64,000 nucleotides of DNA, from positions 310,001 to 374,000 of the forward strand of contig NZ_JAHCDK010000002.1 in NCBI RefSeq assembly GCF_018413465.1, in the 5' to 3' direction. The translations under genes and the position numbers were made by a program. This DNA is from Flavobacterium sp. CYK-55 (GTDB taxonomy: Bacteria; Bacteroidota; Bacteroidia; Flavobacteriales; Flavobacteriaceae). Below, piece after piece: positions 47,579 to 59,500 of this stretch; positions within the stretch are counted from its first letter, which is position 1, and every line of letters begins with the position of its first letter. The notes under the pieces are model-generated. The model had not been told where the DNA came from and did not search any database. It was given only the letters and a program-made list of their open reading frames with translations.

Positions 47579-47645
47579 GGAATTGTCAAATATACCACCA
47601 AAGAACTTTTTATGCTATATTGTCAGCAACTTGTCAGGCAAACCT

Positions 47646-47677
47646 TTTGAATAAAGCCTCTCAAAACATTACCTTTG
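47646..47677 (+). promoter_or_regulatory. promoter of rarA
   Basis: TTTG (47646-47649), 20-nt spacer, TACCTTTG (47670-47677), 29 bp before the ATG at 47707. It lies inside the longer potential reading frame and so supports the shorter start. Confidence 0.75.
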
Positions 47678-47706
47678 AGCATCATTTTTTTTCAGATTTA
47701 AATCAG

Positions 47707-48984
47707 ATGTCAACACCGCTTGCCGAACGCATTCGCCCTCAAAAACTTGCCGACTATGTAAGCCAAACACATTTGGTCGGACCCCAGGGCTCATTAACCT
47801 TGCAGATGCAAAACGGGTTGATTTCATCGATGATTTTCTGGGGTCCACCCGGCACCGGAAAAACCACTTTGGCCAACATCATTGCGCGCGAATCCGGGCG
47901 GCCTTTTTATGAGCTCAGCGCTATTAATGCCGGAGTAAAAGACGTGCGCGAAGTGATTGACAAAGCCCGCCAAAGTGGCGGATTGTTCAGCGGCAAAAAC
48001 CCAATTCTATTTATTGATGAGATTCATCGCTTTAGCAAATCACAACAAGATTCACTTTTGGCAGCTGTTGAAAAAGGCTGGGTAACACTCATTGGTGCCA
48101 CTACTGAAAATCCCAGTTTTGAAGTGATTCCTGCCCTACTCTCGCGTTGTCAGGTATATGTACTCAATGCTTTTACCAGAGCAGATTTAGAAGCTTTACT
48201 CTACAGAGCTATTGCATTAGACACCGAACTTCATAAGAAAAAAATTGATCTGAAAGAAACCGAAGCGCTGATTAGGTTATCGGGCGGTGATGGACGAAAA
48301 TTGCTCAATATTTTTGAGCTTGTGGTAAGTGCCATCAGCGGTAATGACATTCAAATTACCAATGACAAAGTTTTAGAACTCGTCCAGCAAAATACCGTAC
48401 TGTATGACAAAACGGGTGAACAACATTACGATATTGTTTCAGCGTTTATCAAATCTATCCGCGGAAGCGACCCAAATGCAGCTGTGTATTGGTTGGCGCG
48501 TATGATTGAAGGCGGTGAAGATTTAAAATTCATTGCCCGTCGCATGCTGATTCTGGCTAGTGAAGACATTGGTAACGCCAACCCTACAGCGCTCATTATG
48601 GCCAACAACACCTTTCAGGCCGTTTCAACTATTGGCTATCCCGAAAGCAGAATTATCTTGAGTCAATGTGCCGTTTATTTAGCCAGTTCAGCCAAAAGCA
48701 ATGCAAGTTATATGGCTATTGGCCAGGCGCAAGCCATTGTCAAACAAACCGGCGATTTACCTGTTCCGATTCATCTGCGCAATGCCCCCACCAAACTCAT
48801 GAAAGAACTCGGTTATGGAGAAGAATATCAATATGCACATGATTTTGCCAACAATTTTATTGATCAAGAATATTTACCTGAAGCTTTGCAGAACACCAAA
48901 CTCTACGAACCAGGTAACAATGCCCGAGAGAACGAATTGCGAGCCTTTTTGAAAAATCGTTGGAAAGATAAATACGGCTACTAA
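47707..48984 (+). CDS. rarA: replication-associated recombination protein RarA (MgsA), AAA+ ATPase
   Basis: 425 residues from the ATG at 47707 ([18 protein letters not shown]), the usual family start; an upstream TTG start is rejected by the promoter position. Walker A is [12 protein letters not shown] (about 45), Walker [11 protein letters not shown], and sensor 1 [10 protein letters not shown]. The C-terminal tetramerisation domain has [21 protein letters not shown]. It acts at stalled replication forks. Its last four bases overlap the end of the convergent hypothetical gene. Confidence 0.95.
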   Translation: MSTPLAERIRPQKLADYVSQTHLVGPQGSLTLQMQNGLISSMIFWGPPGTGKTTLANIIARESGRPFYELSAINAGVKDVREVIDKARQSGGLFSGKNPILFIDEIHRFSKSQQDSLLAAVEKGWVTLIGATTENPSFEVIPALLSRCQVYVLNAFTRADLEALLYRAIALDTELHKKKIDLKETEALIRLSGGDGRKLLNIFELVVSAISGNDIQITNDKVLELVQQNTVLYDKTGEQHYDIVSAFIKSIRGSDPNAAVYWLARMIEGGEDLKFIARRMLILASEDIGNANPTALIMANNTFQAVSTIGYPESRIILSQCAVYLASSAKSNASYMAIGQAQAIVKQTGDLPVPIHLRNAPTKLMKELGYGEEYQYAHDFANNFIDQEYLPEALQNTKLYEPGNNARENELRAFLKNRWKDKYGY

Positions 48985-49697
48985 TTCGGCATCACAACAT
49001 CTATAGGTTCTGAAACAAAGTTTTCACCTTGATAATATTCAAAAAACCAAGTGTTTTCTTTGAAAATCAGCGCTCCTTGCTGGCTAGATTTAAGAGCCGT
49101 AAACATATCAACTCGTGAAGTTTTGAGCAATTTCATAACAACTTTCTTTTCGGTATCAAGTAATTCATAGCCATTGGCCGTTGCACGAGCAGTATATAAA
49201 TGCTCAGAAAGTTGTTTTTTAGGCTCTGAAATTGTCGATGTAGCATTATCAGTAGTCAGCTCATTTTCTTTTGGTTCATAATGGTAATTGAGTTTTTCAA
49301 ATGAGTTTAAAGCTTGACGAAGTGCCAAATTATAGCTAACATTAAAATCTTTTTCTTTACTGGTTCCGACATCTGACTTATAAATAGTATCTTTTTTACA
49401 ATCAAGTAAAAAAACCTGCATTTTGGTTTTCATGAAATTGCCTTTTTCAACAACTGAAGCATACATGGCATCACAAGGATTTGCTGCAAGTTCAGATGGA
49501 ACTTCTGAATTCAAATAAACTTGAAATCCGGATTTTTCAAAAAACAATTTGGTCAAAACATTCAAGTTGTATTGATTTTCTTTTTTGACGAAATTAAACT
49601 TGTTCGGAACAATAATTTTTTGGTAGTTGTTAATACTTTTTTGTGCAATTAACGCAAGAGGCAATAAAAAGCAAATAATCAAATAAGAATTTCTCAT
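48981..49697 (-). CDS. hypothetical secreted protein
   Basis: 238 residues, not recognised. A signal peptide is clear (MRNSYLIICFLLPLALIAQ). The mature part begins KSINNYQKIIVPNKFNFV, with a lysine-rich, mixed alpha/beta composition and two cysteines (NPCDAM, LLDCKKD). It then has a Thr/Ser-rich linker (about 165-180) before a C-terminal beta segment ending [11 protein letters not shown]. Its start overlaps the stop of the YjjG-type gene by one base, so the two are co-transcribed. No function is proposed; periplasmic or lipid-free outer-surface location is likely. Confidence 0.75.
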   Translation of the reverse strand: MRNSYLIICFLLPLALIAQKSINNYQKIIVPNKFNFVKKENQYNLNVLTKLFFEKSGFQVYLNSEVPSELAANPCDAMYASVVEKGNFMKTKMQVFLLDCKKDTIYKSDVGTSKEKDFNVSYNLALRQALNSFEKLNYHYEPKENELTTDNATSTISEPKKQLSEHLYTARATANGYELLDTEKKVVMKLLKTSRVDMFTALKSSQQGALIFKENTWFFEYYQGENFVSEPIDVVMPN

Positions 49698-50380
49698 TAA
49701 AAAAGTTTTTTGAGTTCGGCTAAATTAGTTATTTGAACAACATCAAATTCTAATGGGATTTGATTCGGATTAAAAAAAACCGCTTGCATTCCAAAATCTA
49801 GCGCGCCAAGAATATCAGCTTCAATGCTATCGCCTACCATAATACTTTGTTGCTTATCAGCTTTGGCTACTTTTAAAGCATGTTCAAAGATAATCGGATT
49901 GGGCTTTTTCGCACCGGCTTGCTCCGAATTGGTAATGGTTTTAAAATAGGGCGACAAATGAGATCGAGTCATTTTTTTGAACTGAACCTCGGCAAAACCA
50001 TTAGTAATGATATGCAAATCATAGCGCTGCTGCAGATAACCCAGCGTTTCATGAGTATGCTCAAATAAGTGATTAAACTCAGGCAAAAGTGCGATATAAG
50101 CTTCTGAAATATAATCAATTTGAGCATCGGTAACAGGCAGTTTGAGCGCGTCAAATGATTGCTTGAGCCGCTCATAACGCAAGGTTTCGTGCGTAATTTT
50201 GTCAACTTGATAGAGTTTCCAACACGCTTGATTAATCGGAATATAATGCATTAAAAAAGCATTGATATTCAACTCAGGAAACAAGTCTTGAAATATAACT
50301 TCGAAGGCTTTTTCTGAATTGGTATCAAAATCCCAAAGCGTGTGATCTAAATCAAAAAATATGTGCTGAATGTTGTTCAA
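49697..50380 (-). CDS. HAD-superfamily nucleotidase, YjjG type
   Basis: 227 residues. Motif I is FFDLDHTLWDF with the nucleophilic Asp and the Trp typical of YjjG. The cap domain follows, then motif II (IITNGF), motif III (KKPNPIIF) and motif IV (MVGDSIEADI). YjjG enzymes dephosphorylate non-canonical pyrimidine nucleoside monophosphates and clean the nucleotide pool. The symbol yjjG would be reasonable, but substrate choice in this superfamily is broad. Confidence 0.88.
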   Translation of the reverse strand: MNNIQHIFFDLDHTLWDFDTNSEKAFEVIFQDLFPELNINAFLMHYIPINQACWKLYQVDKITHETLRYERLKQSFDALKLPVTDAQIDYISEAYIALLPEFNHLFEHTHETLGYLQQRYDLHIITNGFAEVQFKKMTRSHLSPYFKTITNSEQAGAKKPNPIIFEHALKVAKADKQQSIMVGDSIEADILGALDFGMQAVFFNPNQIPLEFDVVQITNLAELKKLF

Positions 50381-50434
50381 TTTGATTCAATAAAGGCACA
50401 AAAATCGGGAAGTTTTTTCAGGCAACCATGCATG

Positions 50435-51130
50435 CTATAAAATTCCTTCATCGGCAAAACTAAAATAACCATGCTCTGTGATGATGAGATGATCTAAAAC
50501 TTTGATATCGAGTTGCTCTCCGGCTAATTTGAGTTTTTTGGTAATTTGCTTATCAGACTCACTCGGACGCAAAGTACCCGACGGATGGTTGTGCGTTAGG
50601 ATGATGCCCACTGCGCTGAGTTCTAAAGCCGCTTTATAAACCAAACGAACATCCACCAAAGTACCGGTAATTCCGCCTTTGCTGAGCTGTGCTTTGAGGA
50701 TGATTTTATGCGCATTGTTCAAATATAATATCCAAAATTCTTCATGCGGAAGCTCGCCTATAACCGGTTGCATCAGCTCAAAAACACTCATGCTTGACGA
50801 AACAGTTTGCCATTGCGGAAGTTCGGCAGCACGGCGTCTTTTTCCGAGTTCAAGAGCAGCCTGAACCGACACGGCTTTGGCATCGCCCATACCTTTAAAA
50901 GCAGTTAATTGTGCAATAGATAATTTGCCCAGTGTGTTTAAATTGTGTGACACACTCGCCAAAATGCGCTGGCTCAAAGCAACGGCTGATTCATTTTTAG
51001 AACCCGAACCAATAATAATGGCTAAAAGCTCGGCATCGCTAAGGGTAGCTTTGCCTTTTAAAAGCAATTTTTCGCGCGGTTTATCATCATCAGACCAACT
51101 GCTGATGGGAAAGAAAGTTTTCTCAGACAT
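50435..51130 (-). CDS. radC: RadC/JAB-domain DNA-repair-associated protein
   Basis: 231 residues. The N-terminal helix-hairpin-helix region has PREKLLLKGKATLSDAELLAI and LTAFKGMGDAKAVSVQAALE. The JAMM metalloprotease-like domain has the zinc motif ILTHNHPSGTLRPSESD. Full length for chromosomal RadC; despite the name its biochemical role is unsettled. It lies between mpl and the YjjG-type gene on the same strand, with a terminator between it and mpl. Confidence 0.93.
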   Translation of the reverse strand: MSEKTFFPISSWSDDDKPREKLLLKGKATLSDAELLAIIIGSGSKNESAVALSQRILASVSHNLNTLGKLSIAQLTAFKGMGDAKAVSVQAALELGKRRRAAELPQWQTVSSSMSVFELMQPVIGELPHEEFWILYLNNAHKIILKAQLSKGGITGTLVDVRLVYKAALELSAVGIILTHNHPSGTLRPSESDKQITKKLKLAGEQLDIKVLDHLIITEHGYFSFADEGIL

Positions 51131-51185
51131 AATTTGTATGGCGTTTAAAATGAGCTCCTAAGGTAACAGAATTTATAATTAAAAC

Positions 51186-51211
51186 AAAAAAGCCGCTCAA
51201 AAATGGCGGCT
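51186..51211 (-). terminator. terminator of mpl
   Basis: On the minus strand AGCCGC (51211 to 51206) and GCGGCT (51196 to 51191) form a 6-bp GC-rich stem, with a T-run of six following. It lies 22 bp after the mpl stop. Confidence 0.8.
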
Positions 51212-51233
51212 CTTATTTACAATACAATTTGAT

Positions 51234-52589
51234 TTATTGAATCAAATTCTTGACTTCATCAAAATTCAAACCTCCGTAGTTTCCGGAGCTCATGAGTAAT
51301 AAGGCCGAGTTATCTAGATTCAACCCAAACAAATATGCTTTAAAATCTTGCGGACTGGTATAAATAATCAAATCATCACGCTTGAAACTTTGGGCAATTT
51401 GCTCATAGGTTACTTCTTCAAGACGTTTGATTTTGACCGCATCTGGCGAATAAAACACCACAGCTACATCAGCAGCATCAAGCGCGCCTTGATATTCTTT
51501 CAGAAATTCGGCGTTCAAACTACTGTAGGTATGCAATTCTAAACAAGCCACCAGAGTTCTATCCGGATATTGTTCTTTGACTGCTTTGGTCGTTGCGGCT
51601 ACTTTACTGGGCGAATGTGCAAAATCTTTGTAAGCCACTTTATTTGAACTCTCGGCTATTTTTTCTAACCTTTTTGAGGCGCCTTTGAACGATGCAATAG
51701 CTTCATAAAAATCAGCCTCATCTACACCCATGTTTTGGCAAATCCATTTGGCACCAGCCAAATTGTTTAGGTTGTGCGCGCCAAAAACCTCGATGGGCAT
51801 ATAACCTTCGGGTGTGCTGAGCATGGTTTTTCCGTTTTCAACTTTATAATCGGGTGTTGCGTATGACAATTTTCGGATCGGATTGGTAGCTGCTTCTGCA
51901 ATTCTTTTGACTTCAGAATCATTTTCGTTGTATACCAAAATGCCGCCGGGAGTAATTTTTTGGATGAAAATCTCAAATTGTTCTACATAGTTTTCATAGG
52001 TCGGAAAAACGTTGATATGATCCCAAGCAATTCCAGAAATCAAAGCTATATTAGGTTGATATAAATGAAATTTCGGACGAAGATCAGTAGGTGATGATAA
52101 GTATTCATCTCCCTCAAGCACCATGAAATCATTTTCTTCGGTAAGATGCACCATCGTGTCGAAGCCTTCGAGTTGCGCACCTACCATATAATCAACCTCA
52201 ATATTGTGGTAATGCATGACATGCAAAATCATCGAAGTGATCGTGGTTTTGCCGTGCGAACCACCAATCACTACTCGGGTTTTGTTTTTGGATTGTTCAT
52301 ATAAAAATTCCGGATACGAGTATATTTTCAAACCCAATTCTTGAGCGCACATGAGTTCTGGATTGTCAGATTTGGCGTGCATTCCCAAAATAACAGCATC
52401 AATATCCGGCGTTATTTTCTCGGCAAACCATCCCATTTGGGCAGGTAGCAAACCTTTTTTTTCTAATCGAGTTTTAGAAGGCTCAAAAATAGCATCGTCG
52501 CTGCCGGTAATTTGATAGCCTTTTTGATGAAGTGCCAAGGCTAAGTTGTGCATCGCGCTTCCGCCAATGGCAATAAAATGTATACGCAT
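51234..52589 (-). CDS. mpl: UDP-N-acetylmuramate:L-Ala-gamma-D-Glu-meso-DAP ligase
   Basis: 451 residues of the Mur ligase fold. The N-terminal Rossmann segment is MRIHFIAIGGSAMHNLALAL. The ATP loop is VVIGGSHGKTTITSMIL (about 107-123), the central region has LEGDEYLSSPTDLRPKF (the D-E-Y motif typical of Mpl) and ALISGIAWDHINVFPT. The C-terminal domain has KDFAHSPSKVAATTKAV. It reuses the murein tripeptide released in cell wall turnover. The start is one base after the end of the TPR gene. Confidence 0.93.
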   Translation of the reverse strand: MRIHFIAIGGSAMHNLALALHQKGYQITGSDDAIFEPSKTRLEKKGLLPAQMGWFAEKITPDIDAVILGMHAKSDNPELMCAQELGLKIYSYPEFLYEQSKNKTRVVIGGSHGKTTITSMILHVMHYHNIEVDYMVGAQLEGFDTMVHLTEENDFMVLEGDEYLSSPTDLRPKFHLYQPNIALISGIAWDHINVFPTYENYVEQFEIFIQKITPGGILVYNENDSEVKRIAEAATNPIRKLSYATPDYKVENGKTMLSTPEGYMPIEVFGAHNLNNLAGAKWICQNMGVDEADFYEAIASFKGASKRLEKIAESSNKVAYKDFAHSPSKVAATTKAVKEQYPDRTLVACLELHTYSSLNAEFLKEYQGALDAADVAVVFYSPDAVKIKRLEEVTYEQIAQSFKRDDLIIYTSPQDFKAYLFGLNLDNSALLLMSSGNYGGLNFDEVKNLIQ

Positions 52590-53288
52590 TTATGATTTAT
52601 TTTTTTCTGAATATGCTCTGAGTATTTCGTTGGCCTTTTCCGGCTGATGTAACTTTTGTTTATAGAGTTGGGCTAAACGTTCGTAGGTGTTTTTAGAACC
52701 GCCCACTTGAATGGCAAATTTATAGTTTTTTTCGGCGCTCAAATATCTTTTAAAATATTCATCGATATGTGCTTTTGAAAGATAACCATCTACAGGAGAT
52801 AATTTCATGAGTTCGTTGGCATAAACTTGAGCTTTTTTCTCGCTACCGCCCACAAATGCAGGGAGTTGTAAGTAATATTCTATCATGGCCCATCGGGCTT
52901 CAATGTGCTTGGGATTAAGCTGTATGGCTCGTTCAAAGGCAGCACGCATATCGCCAACAAGCCTGATAGCTACCCATTTACCGCCCACCTTTGCTTTCAT
53001 GCCTAGTGCACCACCGTATTTATAATAATAATTAGCCTCTGACGGTTTGAGTGTCTTAAGCTTTTCGTAGTAAAATATTGATTTATCCCAATCGTCTTGA
53101 TGACTTGATATATCGCCCAAATATTCAATGATTTTCAGATTGTTGGGCTCTTGCTTCAAAAGCGAAAGAAACAAGGGTTTGGCTTGTACATAATTTTCTT
53201 GATCAAACAGCTTAACCGCCTTTTCATAGTTTGATTGTCCGAGCATTGGCATCGAAATCAACAATAAGACAAACATCCATTTTTTCAT
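52590..53288 (-). CDS. secreted tetratricopeptide repeat protein
   Basis: 232 residues from the ATG at 53288, which gives a signal peptide (MKKWMFVLLLISMPMLGQ); the 44-codon upstream extension carries a promoter box and is rejected. At least five TPR units follow: YEKAVKLFDQENYVQAKPLF, NNLKIIEYLGDISSHQDDWD, then MRAAFERAIQLNPKHIEARW, and a last pair near the end. Probably a periplasmic scaffold; partner unknown. It forms a two-gene unit with mpl, with no intergenic bases. Confidence 0.85.
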   Translation of the reverse strand: MKKWMFVLLLISMPMLGQSNYEKAVKLFDQENYVQAKPLFLSLLKQEPNNLKIIEYLGDISSHQDDWDKSIFYYEKLKTLKPSEANYYYKYGGALGMKAKVGGKWVAIRLVGDMRAAFERAIQLNPKHIEARWAMIEYYLQLPAFVGGSEKKAQVYANELMKLSPVDGYLSKAHIDEYFKRYLSAEKNYKFAIQVGGSKNTYERLAQLYKQKLHQPEKANEILRAYSEKNKS

Positions 53289-53305
53289 GAGCGAAGATTG
53301 GTTTT

Positions 53306-53313
53306 CAAAATTA
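53306..53313 (-). promoter_or_regulatory. -7 box of the TPR-mpl unit
   Basis: TAATTTTG on the minus strand matches TANNTTTG and lies 17 bp before the ATG at 53288. No clear -33 TTG. Confidence 0.5.
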
Positions 53314-53510
53314 GAAAAATAAACACAGACGAATTCAGTTCGCTGTTTTTCTTTATAAAAAAGAGTTGAAAATAGTGTAAAAAACAGATTAATTCCTTTA
53401 CAGAAAAAATTCGCAAACACTTATTTAACAATGGTTTGCAAGCTGTTATCAACAATCGTTGTGAAAAACGACACTTCATCGATTTTAATGGTTAGTCACC
53501 CGATAAATTA

Positions 53511-53539
53511 TTTTGCTCTGATGGTTCAAAATAAATTTG
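53511..53539 (+). promoter_or_regulatory. promoter of the first giant secreted protein
   Basis: TTTTG (53511-53515), 16-nt spacer, TAAATTTG (53532-53539), 28 bp before the ATG at 53568. The spacer is a little short of the usual 17-23. Confidence 0.55.
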
Positions 53540-53567
53540 TTATGCCAAATCAATAGTCTTAAGCCAT

Positions 53568-56500
53568 ATGAAGAAGAATTTTTACAATTCTAAGTTTCCT
53601 TTTTGGAATAAAACATCCATTGTAAAAGAGTTTTTTTTAACCCTTTTATTCACGGTTAGTTTCTTAGTATCGAACTCAGCCCAAGGTCAAATTGCCTTGA
53701 GAGGCGCTGCAACAACATCAACCACCAACAATACTAATATTACCATAAACAAGCCCACCGGAGTAGTTGCTGGCGATGTTATGTTGGTGAATATTGCCAA
53801 AGCCGGAAACAATACTAATGCTCCTACTTTAGCCGGCTGGACCTTGATTAGCGGAGTTGCTATTGGCGGCGGCGGAACCCAACGATACGGTGCAGTTTTA
53901 TACAAAGTGGCCGGAGCTACTGAACCGGCGAATTACACTTTTGCCCTCGGAGCGGGCACCAATACAGGATCAGGTGGTATCGTAGCATTTTCTGGTGTTG
54001 ACGGAACCACACCCTTTGATGTGACTCCCGGAACTATTTCAGTTCAAGCAAGTCAAACCGGTGTAGTTGCAACGGGTTTAACAACAGTTACGGCAAATAC
54101 TGCAATCATCATGTTCGGACAAGCTGGCGGAAACGATCCAACGTATAACAATGGAGCATGGAGTACAACATCGCCAGGTGCATTGACAGAACTATTTGAT
54201 GTAGGACACGCAGCCGGAAATCAATCATCTGCCGGTGCGGCATGGGCCACAAAAGCAACTGTGGGTGCCACCGGAAATGGCGCCGCTACCCTATCGGTTG
54301 CCGAGCGCAACGGAGGAATTCTAATAGCCCTTAGACCCAGTTGCACAGTTCCTTCTGCACCAAGCCAACCTACTGCTTTTACACTTGGAACAGCTACTTC
54401 TAGCTCTTTACCGGCAAGCTTTACAGGTTCGGCTTCAGGTTATTTGGTAATTCAATCCCTTACAAATTCTTTGCCTGCACAACCTGTTGATGGAACTACG
54501 TATAATGCCGCAAATATTTCAAGTTTAGGAGCTGGCTTAAGTTTTATACAAAGCAGTAATTCAACCAGTATTCCCGGAACAGGTTTAAACGGAAACACGC
54601 GCTATTATTATTTCGTTTTTGCATATAATACGCCCCCGTGTTCGGGCGGACCAATATACAGCACTGCAGCTCCACTTACGGGCAATGGAACAACATGTCC
54701 GGCAATACCTAATTCAGTTAGCATAAACAGTTTAACCCACAATGGTTTTACGGTTGATTGGGCAACTCCAACCGGCGGAAATGCACTGCCGATTACATAT
54801 ACTTTGCAAGTTTGTACCAATGCAGCATATACCGTAAACGTTGCAGGGTCACCTTTTACAATTAATGACCCAACAGTAACAAGAGTTATTACGGGTTTAA
54901 ACCCAAATACAATTTACTATTACAGAATATTGGCTAGCAATGGCTGTACAAGTGCTTATGCATCCGGAAACGTCACCACACTCCAACCCCCTTGTGTGGC
55001 ACCGGTAGCACAGGCTTCGGCATTAGTTATTGGGACGAGAACTTCAACTTCGGTTCCGGCAAGTTTTTCAGGTTCAGCCAACGGTTATTTGGTTATTCAA
55101 TCACAAAACAGTACACCGCCTAGTCAACCCGCTAATGGAACAACCTATAATGCAGGTAATATAGCCACTCTAGGTAGTGGCCTAACTTTTATTCAAAGCA
55201 ACAACACTACCAACATTGCCGGAACCGGTTTGATCGGAAATACCACCTATTATTACTTTGTATACGCTTATAACAATTCCGCTTGTTCTGGCGGGCCTGT
55301 GTACAACACATCCGGACCATTAACAGGCAATGGAACTACCTGTCCGGCGGTTCCGAATTCGGTTACCATCAACAATCTAAGTCATAACGGATTTACGGTT
55401 GATTGGGCAACACCCACCGGTGGAAATGCACTGCCGATTACCTATACTTTGCAGATTACAACCAATGCAGCCTATACTGCAAATATTCCCGGATCTCCAT
55501 TTACTATTGCCGCACCGACCAACACAAGAATCATTACAGGCTTAAATCCAAACACAGTATATTATTACAGAATCTTGGCAAACAACGGATGCAGTAGCAC
55601 TTATGTAACCGGAAATACGACTACATTACAAACGCCTTGCCTTGCACCAGTAAATCAAGCATCTGCATTGACTTTTGGCACGGCTACCAACACGACTTTA
55701 CCGGCCAGTTTTACAGGAACAGCCAATGGCTTTTTGGTGATCAGATCGCTGAGCAATATACCGCCAAGTCAACCTGTTAATGGAACCATTTACAACGCAG
55801 GAAACATCAACACTTTAGGAAGCGGGCTTACTTTTATTCAAAGCAGCAACGCAACTACCATAGCTGGAACCGGGCTTACCGGAAACACTCGTTATTATTA
55901 TTATATATATGCCTACAACAACACCGCTTGTTCAGCAGGACCAGCATACAATACATCCGGCCCTTTATCTGGCAGCGGAGTAACTTGTGTAAACACACCT
56001 AATTCTCTGACTGTTACAGGCTTGAGCCACAACGGATTTACACTTAATTGGATTTATCCTACCGGTGGAAATGCCTTGGCGGTTACATATACAGTACAAA
56101 TCACTACGAATGCGGCTTATACGGCCAATATCCCTGGATCACCATTTACAATTGCTGACCCTACGGTAACCAAAGTGGTCACAGGACTCAATCCGAACAC
56201 CCAGTATTACTACAGAATATTAGCTAGTAATGGCTGTAATAGCGCCTATGTTACCGGTAATACAACCACCCTGCAAACTCCGTGTGTAGCGCCGGTGGCT
56301 CAAGCCTCTGCTTTTGTAGTTGGCACAAACACATCAACCTCGACGGCGGCATCTTTTAGCGGTACGGCAAATGGCTTTTTAGTGATTCGCTCGTTGAGCA
56401 ACACACCCCCTAGCGCACCTGCAAACGGCACTCTGTACAATGCCGGAAATATTGGGACATTAGGCAGTGGTTTAACTTTTATACAAAGTAGTGCCGCCAC

Positions 56501-59500
56501 GACCATTGCCGAAACAGGACTCATCGGAAACACGCGTTATTATTATTTTGTATATGCTTACAACAATACGGCATGTTCCGGAGGGCCTGTCTATAATTCT
56601 GCTGCACCTTTGAGCGGCAGCAGTGTGACTTGCCCTGATATTCCATATTCGGTGGCCAATACAGTAACTACCAGCAGCAGCTTTACTCTGAATTGGTCAA
56701 CGCCTTCAGGCGGATCGGCAGCTGCAATCACGTATGTTTTACAAATTACCACAGATGCGGGCTACACGGCAAATATTGCTGGGTCACCATTTAGCATTGC
56801 CGACCCAACAAACACCAAAACAGTTACCGGTTTAGCAGCCAATACAACATATTACTATCGAATTTTAGCCAATAACGGTTGTAATAGTGCTTATGTTACT
56901 GGAACTTGTTATACCGGATATTGTCCTGCCACTGGTAGTACTGCGGGTTACTTCATCAATAACTTTTCAACTACAGGCGGAACTTTAAACATTACCAATA
57001 ACGGTTCAGGATTATCAGCCGGCGGGTATGGAAATTTCACTGGCTTGACTGTGAGCCAACAATATTACGGAACAGTTAACTTTTCATCAGCATATACCGG
57101 AGGAACATTTGGGTTTAATATTTGGGTTGATTGGAACAATGATTTAGACTTTGATGATTCAGGCGAAAAAGTTTATGGTTCAGGAAGCTTCAACAACGCC
57201 AACACAGGGAGCTTTACGATTCCTGCTTCGGCTACTTTAGGAAATCACCGTATGCGTATTAGAGCCGATTATTGGGCCACCAATCCGAATCAATGCGGAA
57301 CAATTACTACCGGAGAAACAGAAGATTATACACTGACTGTTTTGGCTTTAGCTTGCAGCAGCAACCCTTCAAATCTCTCGGCTAGTTCGGTAAGTTTTAC
57401 AACAGCCACTTTAAACTGGACAGCTGCTAGCCCGGCACCAGCTAGTGGATATCAGTATTATTATTCGGTTTCGGGAACTCCTCCGAATCTGGCAACTGCG
57501 CCTTCAGGTTCAGTAGCAGCCGGAATAACAACAGCATCTCTTTCAGGTCTAAGTAGCGGAACTTTTTACAATGTATGGATTCGCTCTAATTGCGGCGGAA
57601 CCAGAGGTCTTTGGATTGGGCCAATTAATTTTACAACACTCAATGCTCCGCCGGTGACTACGGGAACTACTTTTTGTCAAGGCGGAAGCGGAACCGTATC
57701 AGCTACAGCCTCGTGTACAAACCTAGTCAACATGGGTACGACCATCAATGGAGGTTGGGATGCATCAAATGACCCAAGAGCAATCAGACCAATAGTCTTT
57801 ATGGCCAACTCTACGACTTGTGCTTTTGATCCGGGCAACAATACCGCGAATTATGCTGCCATGGATTTTCAGGTAAGTGTGACCGGCACTTATACTTTTA
57901 CAATGGCTCCGACTACTGCTTATGACAGTATGGGTTATATAGTTATAAATCCATTTAATCCGGGTGTTTGCGGAAGCGGAACTTGGGTGGTTGGTGATGA
58001 CGACAGCGGGCCTACAACCTTTGAACCACAGATGTCAGCAACCCTTACCGCAGGAGTTACTTATACATTAATTTCAACCTTGTATGGCGCTTCAAGTTTA
58101 TTGGTTACCAATTCATTTCAGTGGAATGTTACTGCACCTCCGGGAGGTTTTATTGCCGGTGTAGCTTCGGGCTCAATTGAATGGTATACAGCTGCTTCGG
58201 GTGGAACGCCAATCGGAACAGGAAGTCCATTTAACCCTGTAGGTGTTTCAGGCTCAGGATTAACCGACACCAATACACCGGGCACTTACACGTTTTATGC
58301 TGCTTGTCCAAACAATCCATCGGTCAGAACTGCTGTTGACTATGTCATTAATGGTCCAACGGCAACTATTTCAGGAACAGGAAGCGTTTGTCAAGCCAAT
58401 ACAGATATTTCTATTGCCCTAACCGGAACCGCCCCTTGGACAGTAACCTATACTGATGGAACTACACCAGTAACGGTAAGCGGAATCAACTCCAGTCCGT
58501 ATATTTTTAATGTGAATCCTTCATCGGCAACCAATTATACCCTTGTTTCTGCCAACGACGCAAATTGCAACGCTTTGGCTGCTAATTTGACCGGAACTGC
58601 TACCGTTAGTGGTGCATTTCAATGGCAAGGAACAGTTGATAATGATTGGAGTAATGCAAGCAACTGGTCAACCGGACTGGTTCCGACAGCAACCGATTGT
58701 GTGATTATTCCAGCAGCCGCAAATTCACCTGTGATTACGGGCACCGGATATCATGCTTTTGCTTTTAATTTAACAATTCTCAATGGCGGAATTTTATCAA
58801 TAGACTCATCCAATGATATTACCGTAACCCATTGGGTACATGTTTTATCAGGTGGACAATTTTACATCAAAGACAGCGCAAGTTTAATTCAGATCAACAA
58901 TGTGCCCAACACCGGAAACATCAATATGGAGCGTATTACCCAACCCATGTATCGATTTGATTATACTTATTGGGGATGTCCGGTAACATTGGCATCAAAC
59001 TTTACCCTGGGCATGCTGTCACCCAACACACTTTCTGACAAGTTCTTTAGTTGGATACCCACCACCGGTGCAAATCAATTTGGAACTTGGAATTTTGAAA
59101 CTTCATCCTCGGTTATGAATCCTATAAAAGGATACATTGTTCGGGCTCCGCAAACATTTTCTAGTTCCCCGAGTGTAAAAGTTCCTTATACGGCTAATTT
59201 TATAGGAACACCAAACAACGGAGATATTGCGTGTCCAATCTACCACGGAACTTTGGTCGGAAACAACAATGACAAATACAATTTACTCGGAAACCCTTAT
59301 CCGTCAGCAGTTGATGCACAAGCCTTTTTAACAGATCCAGCCAATGCCGCTGTGATTGATGGAACCATTTATTTCTGGACACACAATTCTGCTCCATCAA
59401 CTACTTATGTTGATCCGTTCTATGGCGATTACGTCATTAACTATAATGCCAGTGATTATGCTTCATGGAATAGTTTAGGAGCCGTGGGTTCTAGAGGTTC

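Noticed and set aside
54342-56907. Regularly spaced repeats that could suggest a CRISPR array
   Set aside because: Units are 645 bp, in frame and protein-coding, with no short repeat-spacer pattern and no cas genes.
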